Both the position numbers and the translations under genes were made by a program. DNA of 64,000 nucleotides from contig JAKSJN010000005.1 of the NCBI GenBank assembly GCA_024402135.1, forward strand, positions 1-64,000, written 5' to 3'. How positions within the stretch are numbered: position 1 is the stretch's first letter; every line of letters begins with the position of its first letter. This stretch comes from Bacteroidales bacterium. GTDB lineage: Bacteria > Bacteroidota > Bacteroidia > Bacteroidales > UBA932. Shown in pieces: positions 51,043-60,663 of this stretch. Under the pieces are notes generated by a model. It made no database searches. It was not told where the DNA came from and was given only the letters and a program-made list of their open reading frames with translations.

Positions 51043-52869
51043 ATGAAAAGACTTGCGATATTTTTTGCCGGACTCGCAATGTGCGGAACTGCAGCGGCCC
51101 AGGGCTTCAATCCTGTGGTTGAGGTCACAAATGCCTACAAGGGAAAGCTTATGGAGGTCCACAAGCAGGAGATCCAGATGGCTGTGCCTGATACTCTGCT
51201 GAAGTTCGACTATGATTTCGACTATACGACATTCGAGAATCCGTACAAGGGCGCGTACGATTTCAGCCCTTACAAGATGAACATGACTCCCGAGCCCAGG
51301 GCTTACGATGGCCGCAACCTGTTCGTAAAGGCGGGAGCGGGCTATTCTCTTAATCCAGAGGCTCGCATCGTGTGGGCTCCCAAGCTCAAGGGGAAGGCCG
51401 GGGACAAGCTCAGTCTTACTTTCGAGGATGATTTCAATGGCTATTGGGGACAGTATCATGAACTCAAGTCTGTCAACAGGGATTCATGGAGTGTTCTGAA
51501 GAAATCCAATGTCTACAATAATGGTCATGATGCTGCCAACCAGTTGAGGATGGGTGCGACGATCAATGCGAGCAAGGCTCTCGTGACCGCGGCCTTTGAC
51601 TGGAATCTTGTCAATTCCGCCTATGATGGAAGGAATCATTTTTCTCAGTCATTGGTCAATACCGTGCCTCGATATGGTAACAGCCTGAACAGTCTGGGTG
51701 GAACTCTTGGTGTCCAGAGCAAGGGACATGGCAGCACTTTCGCGGAATTCAATCTTGGATACCGCTATGGCATTGGTACTTCTACATTCACCGTCGAAAG
51801 GCTGAACGATTTGATCTATGAACACAATGTAAAGGCTCAGTCGCGCGTAGGAAAGCGACTCTCGCGTCCGGGAATGATGGCGTTTGTGGACATCGATGTG
51901 GAAAATGAAAACTTCCATTTGCTGCAGAATACCTGGTCATCGGCCATCGGAGATTTGGGACCTTTCCGTTCCAATCTGTTCCTTCTCTCCGCAACTCCGA
52001 CTATCAGCGGACATACTGACAGGCTGAACTATTCCGCAGGTATCAAGCTCTCGATGACCTCGCGTGGCAGTGAGCCTGATTCGGTTTCTACCAGCATAGG
52101 CAAGGGACACATATTCTATCCTCAGATGCATATCGACTACGCGCTGGTCAAGGATGCTCTCAAGATTTATGCGAACTTTGGCGGTGGAGACAGAATTGAT
52201 ACTTACAATTCCCTTGTATCCCAGTATCATTTCCTCAATCTTTCTCCGGCGGATGGCATGGAGCACGTGGTTGATGTATATGATTTCAATGCCGGTCTCA
52301 GCGGCCGTGCCCATGCACGTTTCCAGTATGAGATAGAGGGTGGCCTGGGAAGGACTGACAATGCAGTCTGCGAGTCTATCGGTACGTCTAGGTTCATGCT
52401 CGTGAAGGATTATGTTCGAGCTAATGTATTCAGCGCGTATGCCAAGGCTTCCGGTGCGTGGACTTCCGAGGCGTTCGATGTGAAGGCGAACTTCATGTTC
52501 CGCAACAGCGAAGTCCTCGACGATACTCCGATGCTCCTTCCTTCACGTTTTACGGGTGGCTTCAGCGCGACCTGGAACTGGAGACAGAGAATCTACCTTG
52601 GAGCAACCATGGATGCGGCTTCGTACCGCAGGATGGTAAATGTTCCTGATTGGAATCTGCCTCTCTGGAGCGAGTACAATCCATACGACACCCCTGCAGC
52701 CCAGATACCTGGATACATTGATCTCGGCCTCAATGCGGAGTACCGCGCGTCAAGCAAGGTGGCTGTATGGGCGAAGGGCGGGAATCTCCTCGGAAACGCT
52801 ATCCAGAGAGAGGCGATGTTCGCTCGTCGAGGTGCTTTTTTCACCCTCGGACTTAGCGTTAATCTCTAG
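51043..52869 (+). CDS. TonB-receptor-like outer membrane barrel without plug
   Basis: 608 aa. Signal peptide to TAAAQ, then a conserved opening (EVTNAYKGKLMEV, TFENPYKGAYDFSPY) and beta-barrel strands to FTLGLSVNL. Usually annotated as TonB-dependent receptor, but no N-terminal plug or TonB box is visible, so it is better seen as a barrel-only relative. Probably functions with the TPR protein encoded upstream. Confidence 0.7.
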   Translation: MKRLAIFFAGLAMCGTAAAQGFNPVVEVTNAYKGKLMEVHKQEIQMAVPDTLLKFDYDFDYTTFENPYKGAYDFSPYKMNMTPEPRAYDGRNLFVKAGAGYSLNPEARIVWAPKLKGKAGDKLSLTFEDDFNGYWGQYHELKSVNRDSWSVLKKSNVYNNGHDAANQLRMGATINASKALVTAAFDWNLVNSAYDGRNHFSQSLVNTVPRYGNSLNSLGGTLGVQSKGHGSTFAEFNLGYRYGIGTSTFTVERLNDLIYEHNVKAQSRVGKRLSRPGMMAFVDIDVENENFHLLQNTWSSAIGDLGPFRSNLFLLSATPTISGHTDRLNYSAGIKLSMTSRGSEPDSVSTSIGKGHIFYPQMHIDYALVKDALKIYANFGGGDRIDTYNSLVSQYHFLNLSPADGMEHVVDVYDFNAGLSGRAHARFQYEIEGGLGRTDNAVCESIGTSRFMLVKDYVRANVFSAYAKASGAWTSEAFDVKANFMFRNSEVLDDTPMLLPSRFTGGFSATWNWRQRIYLGATMDAASYRRMVNVPDWNLPLWSEYNPYDTPAAQIPGYIDLGLNAEYRASSKVAVWAKGGNLLGNAIQREAMFARRGAFFTLGLSVNL

Positions 52870-52878
52870 TTTTTTTCG

Positions 52879-52886
52879 TAAATTTG
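52879..52886 (+). promoter_or_regulatory. -7 box of gyrB
   Basis: TAAATTTG shortly after the barrel gene stop, 26 nt before the ATG at 52912. Confidence 0.55.
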
Positions 52887-52911
52887 CTTGATTTATCAAG
52901 TATCGCGACAA

Positions 52912-54921
52912 ATGATTGAAAACGAAGAAATGAAGAAGGCGGAAGAGCAGTATTCCGCGAGCAGCATACAGGTCCTCGAAGGACTCGAGGCCGTCAGGAA
53001 GAGACCGTCGATGTACATCGGAGATATCTCCGAGAGAGGTCTCCATCATCTCGTCTATGAGGTTGTGGACAACTGTATCGACGAGGCCATGGCTGGCTTC
53101 TGCGACTCCATCGATGTGACTATCAACGAAGACAATTCAATCTGCGTAAAGGATAACGGACGAGGCATTCCTACCGGAATGCATCCAAAGGAGCATCGCT
53201 CGGCTTTGGAGGTCGTTCTCACCGTGCTCCATGCCGGTGGTAAGTTCAGCAAGGACAGCTACAAGGTTTCCGGAGGTCTCCACGGTGTCGGTGTATCCTG
53301 CGTGAATGCGCTTTCGGATCTCCTCATTGCCGAGGTCCACAGAGAGGGCAAGATCTTCATGCAGAGATACTCAAAGGGCAAGCCAACCTCGCAGGTCGAG
53401 GTTATAGGCGAGTGCTCCGATACCGGTACCACCATCACCTTCCTTCCGGATCCGACCATCTTCACCCAGACCACGGTCTACAAGTACGATACTCTCGCAA
53501 ATCGTCTCCGCGAGCTTGCATACCTGAACAAGGGTATCCACATCAAGCTCACCGACCAGCGTGAATTCGTCGATGAGTATGTCCAGGACGAGAATGGTGA
53601 CAGCAAGGCTACCGGCCGCAAGGTCCTCAAGGGCGAGGAGTTCTACTCTGAGAAGGGTCTCCAGGAGTTCATCCAGTACATGGATGCCGGTTCAGACCAT
53701 CTCATCCCTGATCCTGTCTGCATCGAGTCCGACAAGATCATTCCAATCGACATCGCTCTCCAGTACAACAACGGTTTCTCGGAGAAGATATACTCATACG
53801 TAAACAACATCCACACGATCGAAGGTGGTACCCACCTCCAGGGCTTCAAGATGGGCCTCTCAAGATCTCTCAAGGCTTTTGCAGAGAAGAACAAGCTCCT
53901 TGACAAGTTCAAGGGAGACCTCGATCCTGCAGACTTCCGTGAGGGTCTGACCGCTGTGATCTCGGTCAAGGTGGCTGAACCTCAGTTCGAAGGCCAGACC
54001 AAGACCAAGCTCGGTAATCCGGAGGTTACTTCAGCTGTTTCCCAGGCTACTTCTGCAGCCATGGAGATCTTCCTCGAGGAACATCCGAAGGAGGGCCGCG
54101 TAATCATCGAGAAGATCGTACTTGCAGCCAATGCCCGTATGGCAGCGCGCAAGGCAAGGGAGATGGTGCAGCGCAAGACAGTCATGAGCGGTGCCGGAAT
54201 GCCCGGCAAGCTCGCAGACTGTTCGGAGCGCGATCCTGAGAAGTGCGAGATCTTCCTCGTCGAGGGAGATTCTGCGGGCGGTACCGCAAAGCAGGGCCGT
54301 GACCGCCGTACCCAGGCGATCCTTCCACTCCGTGGTAAGATCCTTAACGTAGAGAAGGCTGCAGGCGGCAAGGCTCTTGACAGCCAGGAGATCATCAATA
54401 TCTATCGCGCTCTCGGTGTTACTGTGGCAAAGGAGGACGAGACTGGCGAGAAGCACATGGACCTCAGCCGTCTCCGCTATCACAAGGTTGTGATCATGAC
54501 CGATGCCGACGTCGATGGAAGTCATATCGCATGTCTTATCCTGACATTCTTCTTCCGCTACATGTTCGACCTTATCAAGAACGGATACGTATATCTCGCC
54601 ACCCCGCCTCTCTATCTCGTGAAGAAGGGCAAGGAGGAAGTGTACTGCTGGACAGACGAACAGCGTGCTGAGGCAACCCAGCGTCTCGGAAACGGAAGCG
54701 ACAGGGGAGTGACCGTACAGCGCTACAAAGGTCTTGGTGAGATGAGTGACGTACAGCTCTGGGAGACAACCATGAATCCTGAGAAGCGCCTTCTCCGCCA
54801 GATCACCATCGAGAATGCACTGGAGGCAGAGAGAACATTCTCAATGCTCATGGGTGATGACGTTCCGCCTCGCCGTCAGTTCATCGAGGAGAATGCTCAC
54901 TACGCAAATATTGACGCATAA
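52912..54921 (+). CDS. gyrB: DNA gyrase subunit B
   Basis: 669 aa from ATG 52912 (an ATG at 52930 is possible). GHKL ATPase motifs: DNCIDEA, KDNGRGIPTG, GGLHGVGVSCVNAL; TOPRIM: EGDSAGGTAKQGRD and MTDADVDGSHI; C-terminal QRYKGLGEM. Short form without the insert seen in some proteobacterial GyrB. Confidence 0.95.
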   Translation: MIENEEMKKAEEQYSASSIQVLEGLEAVRKRPSMYIGDISERGLHHLVYEVVDNCIDEAMAGFCDSIDVTINEDNSICVKDNGRGIPTGMHPKEHRSALEVVLTVLHAGGKFSKDSYKVSGGLHGVGVSCVNALSDLLIAEVHREGKIFMQRYSKGKPTSQVEVIGECSDTGTTITFLPDPTIFTQTTVYKYDTLANRLRELAYLNKGIHIKLTDQREFVDEYVQDENGDSKATGRKVLKGEEFYSEKGLQEFIQYMDAGSDHLIPDPVCIESDKIIPIDIALQYNNGFSEKIYSYVNNIHTIEGGTHLQGFKMGLSRSLKAFAEKNKLLDKFKGDLDPADFREGLTAVISVKVAEPQFEGQTKTKLGNPEVTSAVSQATSAAMEIFLEEHPKEGRVIIEKIVLAANARMAARKAREMVQRKTVMSGAGMPGKLADCSERDPEKCEIFLVEGDSAGGTAKQGRDRRTQAILPLRGKILNVEKAAGGKALDSQEIINIYRALGVTVAKEDETGEKHMDLSRLRYHKVVIMTDADVDGSHIACLILTFFFRYMFDLIKNGYVYLATPPLYLVKKGKEEVYCWTDEQRAEATQRLGNGSDRGVTVQRYKGLGEMSDVQLWETTMNPEKRLLRQITIENALEAERTFSMLMGDDVPPRRQFIEENAHYANIDA

Positions 54922-54951
54922 CAAATTGAAAATTAAATCAAACCTGATATT

Positions 54952-56217
54952 ATGGTAGATATTTTTGACAGAATCGCAAGAGATTCGGGCGGCCCTATCG
55001 GCCAGTATTTCGAGCAGGGCTTCGGCTATTACTTCTATCCTCGTCTTGAGGGAGAGCTCGGTCCACATATGACTTTCAACGGTACTCCGGTCCTTAACTG
55101 GAGCCTTAACAACTATCTCGGCCTCGCGAACCATCCTGAGGTCCGCAAGGCTGATGCCCAGGGCGCAGCTGACTGGGGTCTCGCATACCCTATGGGTGCG
55201 CGTATGATGTCCGGTCACTCTCGCTATCATGAGAAGCTCGAGAGAATGTTCGCTGATTTCGAGAAGAAGGAAGATGCATTCCTCTTCAACTTCGGCTATC
55301 AGGGAATCGTTTCTACAATCGATGCCCTTACCGCCCGTCATGACGTGATCGTATACGACGCAGAGTGCCATGCATGTCTCCTGGACGGTATCCGTCTCCA
55401 CATCGGCAGCAAGTACAAGTATCGTCACAACAATATCGCTGACTGCGAGAAGGTGCTTGCAAGAGCATGTGCCGAGGCTGAGGCTGCCGGCGGCGGTGTG
55501 CTCCTCATCACCGAGGGTGTATACGGTATGACCGGTGCGCTCGGAAAGCTCGATGAGATTGCCGCTCTCAAGGACAAGTACCAGTTCCGTATCCTCATCG
55601 ACGATGCACACGGATTCGGTCTTCTCGGTGAGCATGGCCGCGGTACTTCAGAACACTTCGGCGTTATGGACAAGATCGACCTCTACATCGGTGCTTTCGC
55701 AAAGAGCATGGCATCTATCGGCGGTTTCGTAGCCGGCCCACGTCACATCATCAACTACCTCCGTATGAACATGCGTTCACAGATGTACGCGAAGTCGCTT
55801 CCTATGCCGCTTGTCATCGGTAACATCAAGCGTATGGAGATCATCGACTCACCTGAAGGCGACGAGCTCCGCAAGAAGTGCTGGGCTATTACTCACGCTA
55901 TCCAGAAGGGCTTCACCGACATGGGTCTCGATATCGGCGAGGCTGAGGCTTGCGTAACTCCTGTACATATCAAGGGTGGCGTAGGTCAGGCTACCAAGAT
56001 GGTCAAGGACCTCCGTGAGAACTACAAGATCTTCTGCTCTATCGTGGTTTACCCTGTTATTCCAAAGGGCATGATCATCTTCCGTATCGTGAGCACCGCA
56101 GCCCACACCATGGAGGACGTGAACTATACACTCAACGCATTCAAGGAGATCAAGGCGAAACTCGATGCCGGCGAGTACGACGGCGATGACGTAGCAGCAA
56201 TGACTGTCATGGAGTAA
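54952..56217 (+). CDS. Alpha-oxoamine synthase, probable serine palmitoyltransferase
   Basis: 421 aa. PLP fold type I: NWSLNNYLGLANHPEV, DAECHACLLDG (His stacking on PLP), DDAHGFGLLGEHGRG (Asp/His) and GAFAKSMASIGGF with the Schiff-base Lys. The ASIGGF after the Lys is commoner in serine palmitoyltransferases than in KBL or BioF. An SDR gene follows by 26 nt, as expected for 3-ketosphinganine reductase. Both fit the sphingolipid synthesis known in Bacteroidales. 2-amino-3-ketobutyrate CoA ligase is the main alternative. Confidence 0.7.
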   Translation: MVDIFDRIARDSGGPIGQYFEQGFGYYFYPRLEGELGPHMTFNGTPVLNWSLNNYLGLANHPEVRKADAQGAADWGLAYPMGARMMSGHSRYHEKLERMFADFEKKEDAFLFNFGYQGIVSTIDALTARHDVIVYDAECHACLLDGIRLHIGSKYKYRHNNIADCEKVLARACAEAEAAGGGVLLITEGVYGMTGALGKLDEIAALKDKYQFRILIDDAHGFGLLGEHGRGTSEHFGVMDKIDLYIGAFAKSMASIGGFVAGPRHIINYLRMNMRSQMYAKSLPMPLVIGNIKRMEIIDSPEGDELRKKCWAITHAIQKGFTDMGLDIGEAEACVTPVHIKGGVGQATKMVKDLRENYKIFCSIVVYPVIPKGMIIFRIVSTAAHTMEDVNYTLNAFKEIKAKLDAGEYDGDDVAAMTVME

Positions 56218-56243
56218 ATCCTTGATCCATAACACCTTCAAAT

Positions 56244-57065
56244 ATGAAACCTGAGTTCTTTAAAGACAAGGTGATTATTGTGACAGGAGCCAGCTCGGGA
56301 ATCGGGTTGGCTTCTGCCCGATTATTCGGTTCCTGTGGAGCGAAGGTCGTAATGGCCGCCCGCTCGTATGAAAAACTCCAGGAGCTGGCACCAAGCGTAT
56401 CGTCGGATCCGGCAAAAGTCCTTTGTGTCAAAACTGATGTGACCAGCGAGGATGACTGCCGTGCTCTCATCGATGCTGCAGTCGAGCGTTTCGGCGGCAT
56501 CGATATCCTGGTCAACAACGCAGGCATCTCCATGCGTGCCATGTTCAAGGATCTCGAGCTCAAGGTCATCCGCTCACTTATGGACGTAAATTTCTGGGGC
56601 ACAGTACAGTGTACCAAATTTGCCCTTCCTTGGCTCTTGAAGAGCAAGGGCTCTGTCGTGGGCGTGATCTCAATCGCCGGATACTCGGCGCTCCCTGCCC
56701 GCACAGGTTATTCTGCATCGAAGTATGCAGTACGCGGATTCCTTGATACCATCCGTATCGAACATCTCAAGGACGGTCTCAATGTACTTGTTTTCGCGCC
56801 TGGATACACTTCTTCCAACGTGCGCAATGCGGCTCTTACCGCAGATGGAAGCGCCCAGGGAGAGACTCCTTTGGCTGAGGATAAGCTCATGAGTGCAGAG
56901 GAGTGTGCAATGCGCATGGCAAAGGCTCTCGAGCGTCGCCGCTCAGAGGTTACCCTTACCCTGCTCGGCAAGGCTACAATCCTGGCACACAGACTCTTCC
57001 CACGTCTGACCGACAAAATGACCTACAAATACATAGCAAGAGAGGCAAACAGCCCATTCAAGTAG
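56244..57065 (+). CDS. Short-chain dehydrogenase/reductase, possible 3-ketosphinganine reductase
   Basis: 273 aa. TGASSGIGLASA (cofactor), NNAGISMRA, and the catalytic Ser and YSASK (Tyr/Lys). The C-terminal extension after about residue 225 (LLGKATILAHRLFPRLTDK) is amphipathic and may touch the membrane. Function inferred only from its position after the oxoamine synthase gene. Confidence 0.75.
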   Translation: MKPEFFKDKVIIVTGASSGIGLASARLFGSCGAKVVMAARSYEKLQELAPSVSSDPAKVLCVKTDVTSEDDCRALIDAAVERFGGIDILVNNAGISMRAMFKDLELKVIRSLMDVNFWGTVQCTKFALPWLLKSKGSVVGVISIAGYSALPARTGYSASKYAVRGFLDTIRIEHLKDGLNVLVFAPGYTSSNVRNAALTADGSAQGETPLAEDKLMSAEECAMRMAKALERRRSEVTLTLLGKATILAHRLFPRLTDKMTYKYIAREANSPFK

Positions 57066-57071
57066 TCCGAT

Positions 57072-59156
57072 ATGACCAATCTGCTCCGCAACAGACGACT
57101 TCTGATCGTTTTCTCCATCCTTACGCTTATTCTCGCGCTGATACTTCCACGCACGTCGAAGTTCAACTACGATTACAGGCAGGGATCGGTATGGAAGTAT
57201 GACGATCTCGAGGCCCGCTTCGATTTTCCTATCTTCAAGTCCGCTGAACAGCTGGCTGCTGATGAAAGATATGTTTCATCGATAGAAACTCCTTCATACT
57301 CATATGTTTCTGATGCGGAAAAGAATAGTCTTGATAAAGTCTGGAATGCAGACCTGTGCAAGTATTCAGGTCTGCGCCAAGGCATAGTGAACGACCTGAG
57401 GAAGATTTATTCCAATGGAGTCGTTTCCGATGAGGGACTGAAGCTCAGCCGAAAGGCGGATATCGGCCAGTCAATCATCTATCTCAGCAAGGGAAAGACA
57501 GTCGAGCAGGTTCCGGCATCCGAAATCATCACCGTCAAGCAGGCTAAGGATGCTCTCTGCGAGTCTCTCGCCGAGAGGTCTCCGGGAGTAAATGCCGATT
57601 CTCTTCTCAAGAAGAGTGGCATATATGATGCTGTCGAAGCTGTTCTCCAGTATGATGAGGCTCGCACAGCCCTAATGAATGAGACCGCATATAAGGACGT
57701 ATCTCCGACTGAGGGCTATGTTGAAAAATACGATATCATTGTAAAGAAGGGTGAAATCATTACAGAAGATATCGCCAGGAAGCTGGATTCGTACAAGGCT
57801 GAATACGAAAGACGTCGTACCGGTATTGAAAGAGATGGCTTTGACGGCTTTGACAAGTTCGCCAATGCTGTATCTCCATGGATCGGCAATTTCCTGATTG
57901 CTCTTGCGATTTCGGTCATTCTGTGCCTTTCGGTATTCTTTTCTAACGCTAACATACTTGACGAGATGGGCAGGCTGCTGTTCATCATCCTCGTATTCCT
58001 GCTTCTGACAATCGTGACCCTGATTGTTGACAAGTACAATTCTGCGTTCCTGTTCATGGTTCCGTTCACGATAGCGGCGCTGTGGCTTCAGTCATTCTAC
58101 AGGCTCAGGGTGGTGATCCCGGTCTATACGGTTTCACTTCTTCCGCTTCTGATATTTGCACATAACGGTCCGATTCTGTTTGTGATGTTCCTCATGGCCG
58201 GCTATGTTTCGGTCTACGTATACGACATGTTCAACAGGGGACTGATGCAGTTCATGGTTTCCCTGATCTGTTTCGCCATGCTTCTGATATCCCTTGCGGG
58301 CTTCCGTATGATAGGCGCGCTCAGCGGTGGCATGGCCGGTCAGGTGATGCTTCTTGCTGTAGGCTCGCTTGTCAGTGTCATCGGTTACCCGCTGGTCTTC
58401 CTGTTCGAGCGTATGTTCAAACTCGTGTCAAGCGCTCGTCTCATGGAGCTCTGCGATACCGAGTCGAAACTCCTGCGCGAACTTGACGACAAGGCTCCTG
58501 GAACCTACAATCATTCCGTGGCTGTAGCCGGAATGTGCGAGGCTGCGGCCCGTGCAATCGGTGCCAATCCTCTGGTTGTGAAGGCTGGAGCTCTGTATCA
58601 TGATATAGGCAAGATGGCCAATCCGAATTGCTTTGTCGAAAATGAGAGCGCTGAGGCACGCCAGGAAGGTGGATATCATTCCAAGCTGTCTCCAAAGGAG
58701 AGTGCCCAGGCAATCATCTCTCATGTCAGGAGTGGTATGGAACTGGCAGGCAACAATGGACTTCCACAGCTTTTGAAGGATTTCATTCTGACTCACCACG
58801 GAACGACCGTGACTGGATATTTCTACACCAAGTATGTCAATGACGGCGGTGATCCTGATGACAAGGAAGCGTTCACATATGACGGCAAGCGCCCTTTCTC
58901 CAAGGAACAGGTAATCCTTATGATATGTGATTCCGTAGAAGCGGCTTCGCGTACGGTGACACCGTCAAAGGAAGCTTACTCCGAGCTTGTCGAGAAGCTT
59001 GTTGCCGGCAAGATGAAGGAAGGACAGCTTGAGGATGCCGATATCTCGCTGAAGGAACTCAATATGGTGAAGGAGAGCATCAAGTCTTACCTTATGCAGT
59101 CGCACCACGAGAGGGTTGTATATCCAACAAGAAAGCGCTTCGGAAGAGGCCGCTAG
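57072..59156 (+). CDS. 7TM-HD phosphohydrolase (PgpH-like, probable c-di-AMP phosphodiesterase)
   Basis: 694 aa. An N-terminal membrane helix, an extracytoplasmic domain (about 35-270), seven membrane helices (about 275-450), and a cytoplasmic HD domain with APGTYNHSVAVAG, ALYHDIGKM and LTHHGTT. Same architecture as Listeria PgpH, which cleaves c-di-AMP. Starts 6 nt after the SDR gene. Confidence 0.85.
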   Translation: MTNLLRNRRLLIVFSILTLILALILPRTSKFNYDYRQGSVWKYDDLEARFDFPIFKSAEQLAADERYVSSIETPSYSYVSDAEKNSLDKVWNADLCKYSGLRQGIVNDLRKIYSNGVVSDEGLKLSRKADIGQSIIYLSKGKTVEQVPASEIITVKQAKDALCESLAERSPGVNADSLLKKSGIYDAVEAVLQYDEARTALMNETAYKDVSPTEGYVEKYDIIVKKGEIITEDIARKLDSYKAEYERRRTGIERDGFDGFDKFANAVSPWIGNFLIALAISVILCLSVFFSNANILDEMGRLLFIILVFLLLTIVTLIVDKYNSAFLFMVPFTIAALWLQSFYRLRVVIPVYTVSLLPLLIFAHNGPILFVMFLMAGYVSVYVYDMFNRGLMQFMVSLICFAMLLISLAGFRMIGALSGGMAGQVMLLAVGSLVSVIGYPLVFLFERMFKLVSSARLMELCDTESKLLRELDDKAPGTYNHSVAVAGMCEAAARAIGANPLVVKAGALYHDIGKMANPNCFVENESAEARQEGGYHSKLSPKESAQAIISHVRSGMELAGNNGLPQLLKDFILTHHGTTVTGYFYTKYVNDGGDPDDKEAFTYDGKRPFSKEQVILMICDSVEAASRTVTPSKEAYSELVEKLVAGKMKEGQLEDADISLKELNMVKESIKSYLMQSHHERVVYPTRKRFGRGR

Positions 59157-59172
59157 GCTCCGTCCCGGGAGG

Positions 59173-59203
59173 TTGCGTATCCCGTTATTTTTTAGTATAT
59201 TTG
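59173..59203 (+). promoter_or_regulatory. Promoter of tig
   Basis: TTG (59173-59175), 20-nt spacer, TATATTTG (59196-59203), about 70 nt of leader before ATG 59276. Confidence 0.65.
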
Positions 59204-59275
59204 CCGCCCGGTTTTGTTCCGAGCTGGACAAGGCTGTGGAATGATATTGAAAGAAAAATATAAACATAAGATAAT

Positions 59276-60595
59276 ATGAACGTTACAAAACAGCAGATCG
59301 ACGATCTGAACATCGAGCTGACCATCAACGTAGCAGCTGATGATTATGCTCCTGTAAAGAAGGAAAAGCTCAAGGAGCGCAAGAAGACCGCAGAGTTCAA
59401 GGGCTTCCGCAAGGGTATGGTTCCTATGGCTCTCATCGAGAAGGTATATGGCGACCAGGCTATGGGCGATGCAGTGAATGACATCGTTTCAAAGGCTCTC
59501 AACGGTTTCATCGAGGAGAACAAGCTCAACGTTATCGGTGAGCCTCTTACCAGCGAGAACCAGCCGGAGATCGACTGGACCGACGGCAAGGACCTCGAGT
59601 TCAAGTTCGACATCGCTACCGCACCGGTGCTTGACTTCGAACTTAACGCTGATGACAAGATCACTTACTACAAGATCAAGTCAAGCGCTGAGGCAAAGGA
59701 GGAGATGAAGAAGAACATGCTCATGCAGTATGGTGATCTTCAGCATGTAGAGAAGCCAGGTGAGACCTCATATGTATATGTTGACCTCGAGCAGGAGGGA
59801 CGTGACAAGGTTGAGAACACTTTCATCTCAATGCGTGACGTTACCGAGGCAATGAAGCCTGCAATGCTTGGTGTAAAGGCTGGCGACAAGCTTACCATCA
59901 ACATCAACGAGCTTCTCGAGAGAGAGGGTGACAGAGCTACCCTCATTCATGTAAAGAAGGAGGCTCTTGCAGAGATCAACCCTGAATTCACCGCAACCGT
60001 AGTGGAGATCAAGGATTTCTGTGCTGCCGAGGCAACCCAGGAGACCTTCGACAAGATCTTCGGTGAGGGCGTCATCACTTCTGAGGACGCATTCGACAAG
60101 GAGATTGCAAAGCGTCTTGCTGATAACTACAAGCAGGAGTCTGATTTCCGTTTCGGCAAGGATGCAAAGGATTATCTCCTTGCAAAGACCGACATCAAGC
60201 TTCCTGAGGCATTCCTCAAGAGATGGCTCAAGGCAATCAACAAGGACAAGTTCACCGATGAGCAGATTGATGCAGAGTTCGATGCATTCCTCGTTGACTA
60301 CCGTTGGCAGATGATCCGCGACTACCTCATGACCAAGTATGAGCTTAAGGTCGAGGCTGCCGAGATCGAGGAGGCTGCTTATTCATATGTTCAGTATCAG
60401 TATGCAATGTACGGTATGAGCGGTGTTCCAGAGCAGTTCATCAAGGATTCAGCAAAGAAGATTCTCGAGGATCGCCGTCAGGTTTCCAACCTCGCCGAGA
60501 ACGTTGCTGACCAGAAGGTGATCGAGAAGATCCGTGAGAATGTGACCCTCGCTGACAAGCAGATCTCAGTCGAGAAGTTCAGAGAGCTCAAGTAA
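59276..60595 (+). CDS. tig: Trigger factor
   Basis: 439 aa. Ribosome-binding N-terminus with FKGFRKGMVP (the GFRxGxxP signature, residues about 42-51), a poorly conserved PPIase-like middle, and a long helical C-terminal domain. Followed by a perfect terminator, so not co-transcribed with clpX. Confidence 0.93.
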   Translation: MNVTKQQIDDLNIELTINVAADDYAPVKKEKLKERKKTAEFKGFRKGMVPMALIEKVYGDQAMGDAVNDIVSKALNGFIEENKLNVIGEPLTSENQPEIDWTDGKDLEFKFDIATAPVLDFELNADDKITYYKIKSSAEAKEEMKKNMLMQYGDLQHVEKPGETSYVYVDLEQEGRDKVENTFISMRDVTEAMKPAMLGVKAGDKLTININELLEREGDRATLIHVKKEALAEINPEFTATVVEIKDFCAAEATQETFDKIFGEGVITSEDAFDKEIAKRLADNYKQESDFRFGKDAKDYLLAKTDIKLPEAFLKRWLKAINKDKFTDEQIDAEFDAFLVDYRWQMIRDYLMTKYELKVEAAEIEEAAYSYVQYQYAMYGMSGVPEQFIKDSAKKILEDRRQVSNLAENVADQKVIEKIRENVTLADKQISVEKFRELK

Positions 60596-60618
60596 TATCA
60601 TAACTGATATATAACTAT

Positions 60619-60649
60619 AAAAAATCAGGATCCAGTATCCTGATTTTTT
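60619..60649 (+). terminator. Terminator between tig and clpX
   Basis: Perfect 13-bp stem (60619-60631 with 60637-60649), 5-nt loop, six Ts within the right arm. Confidence 0.9.
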
Positions 60650-60663
60650 CATAATAGGCATAT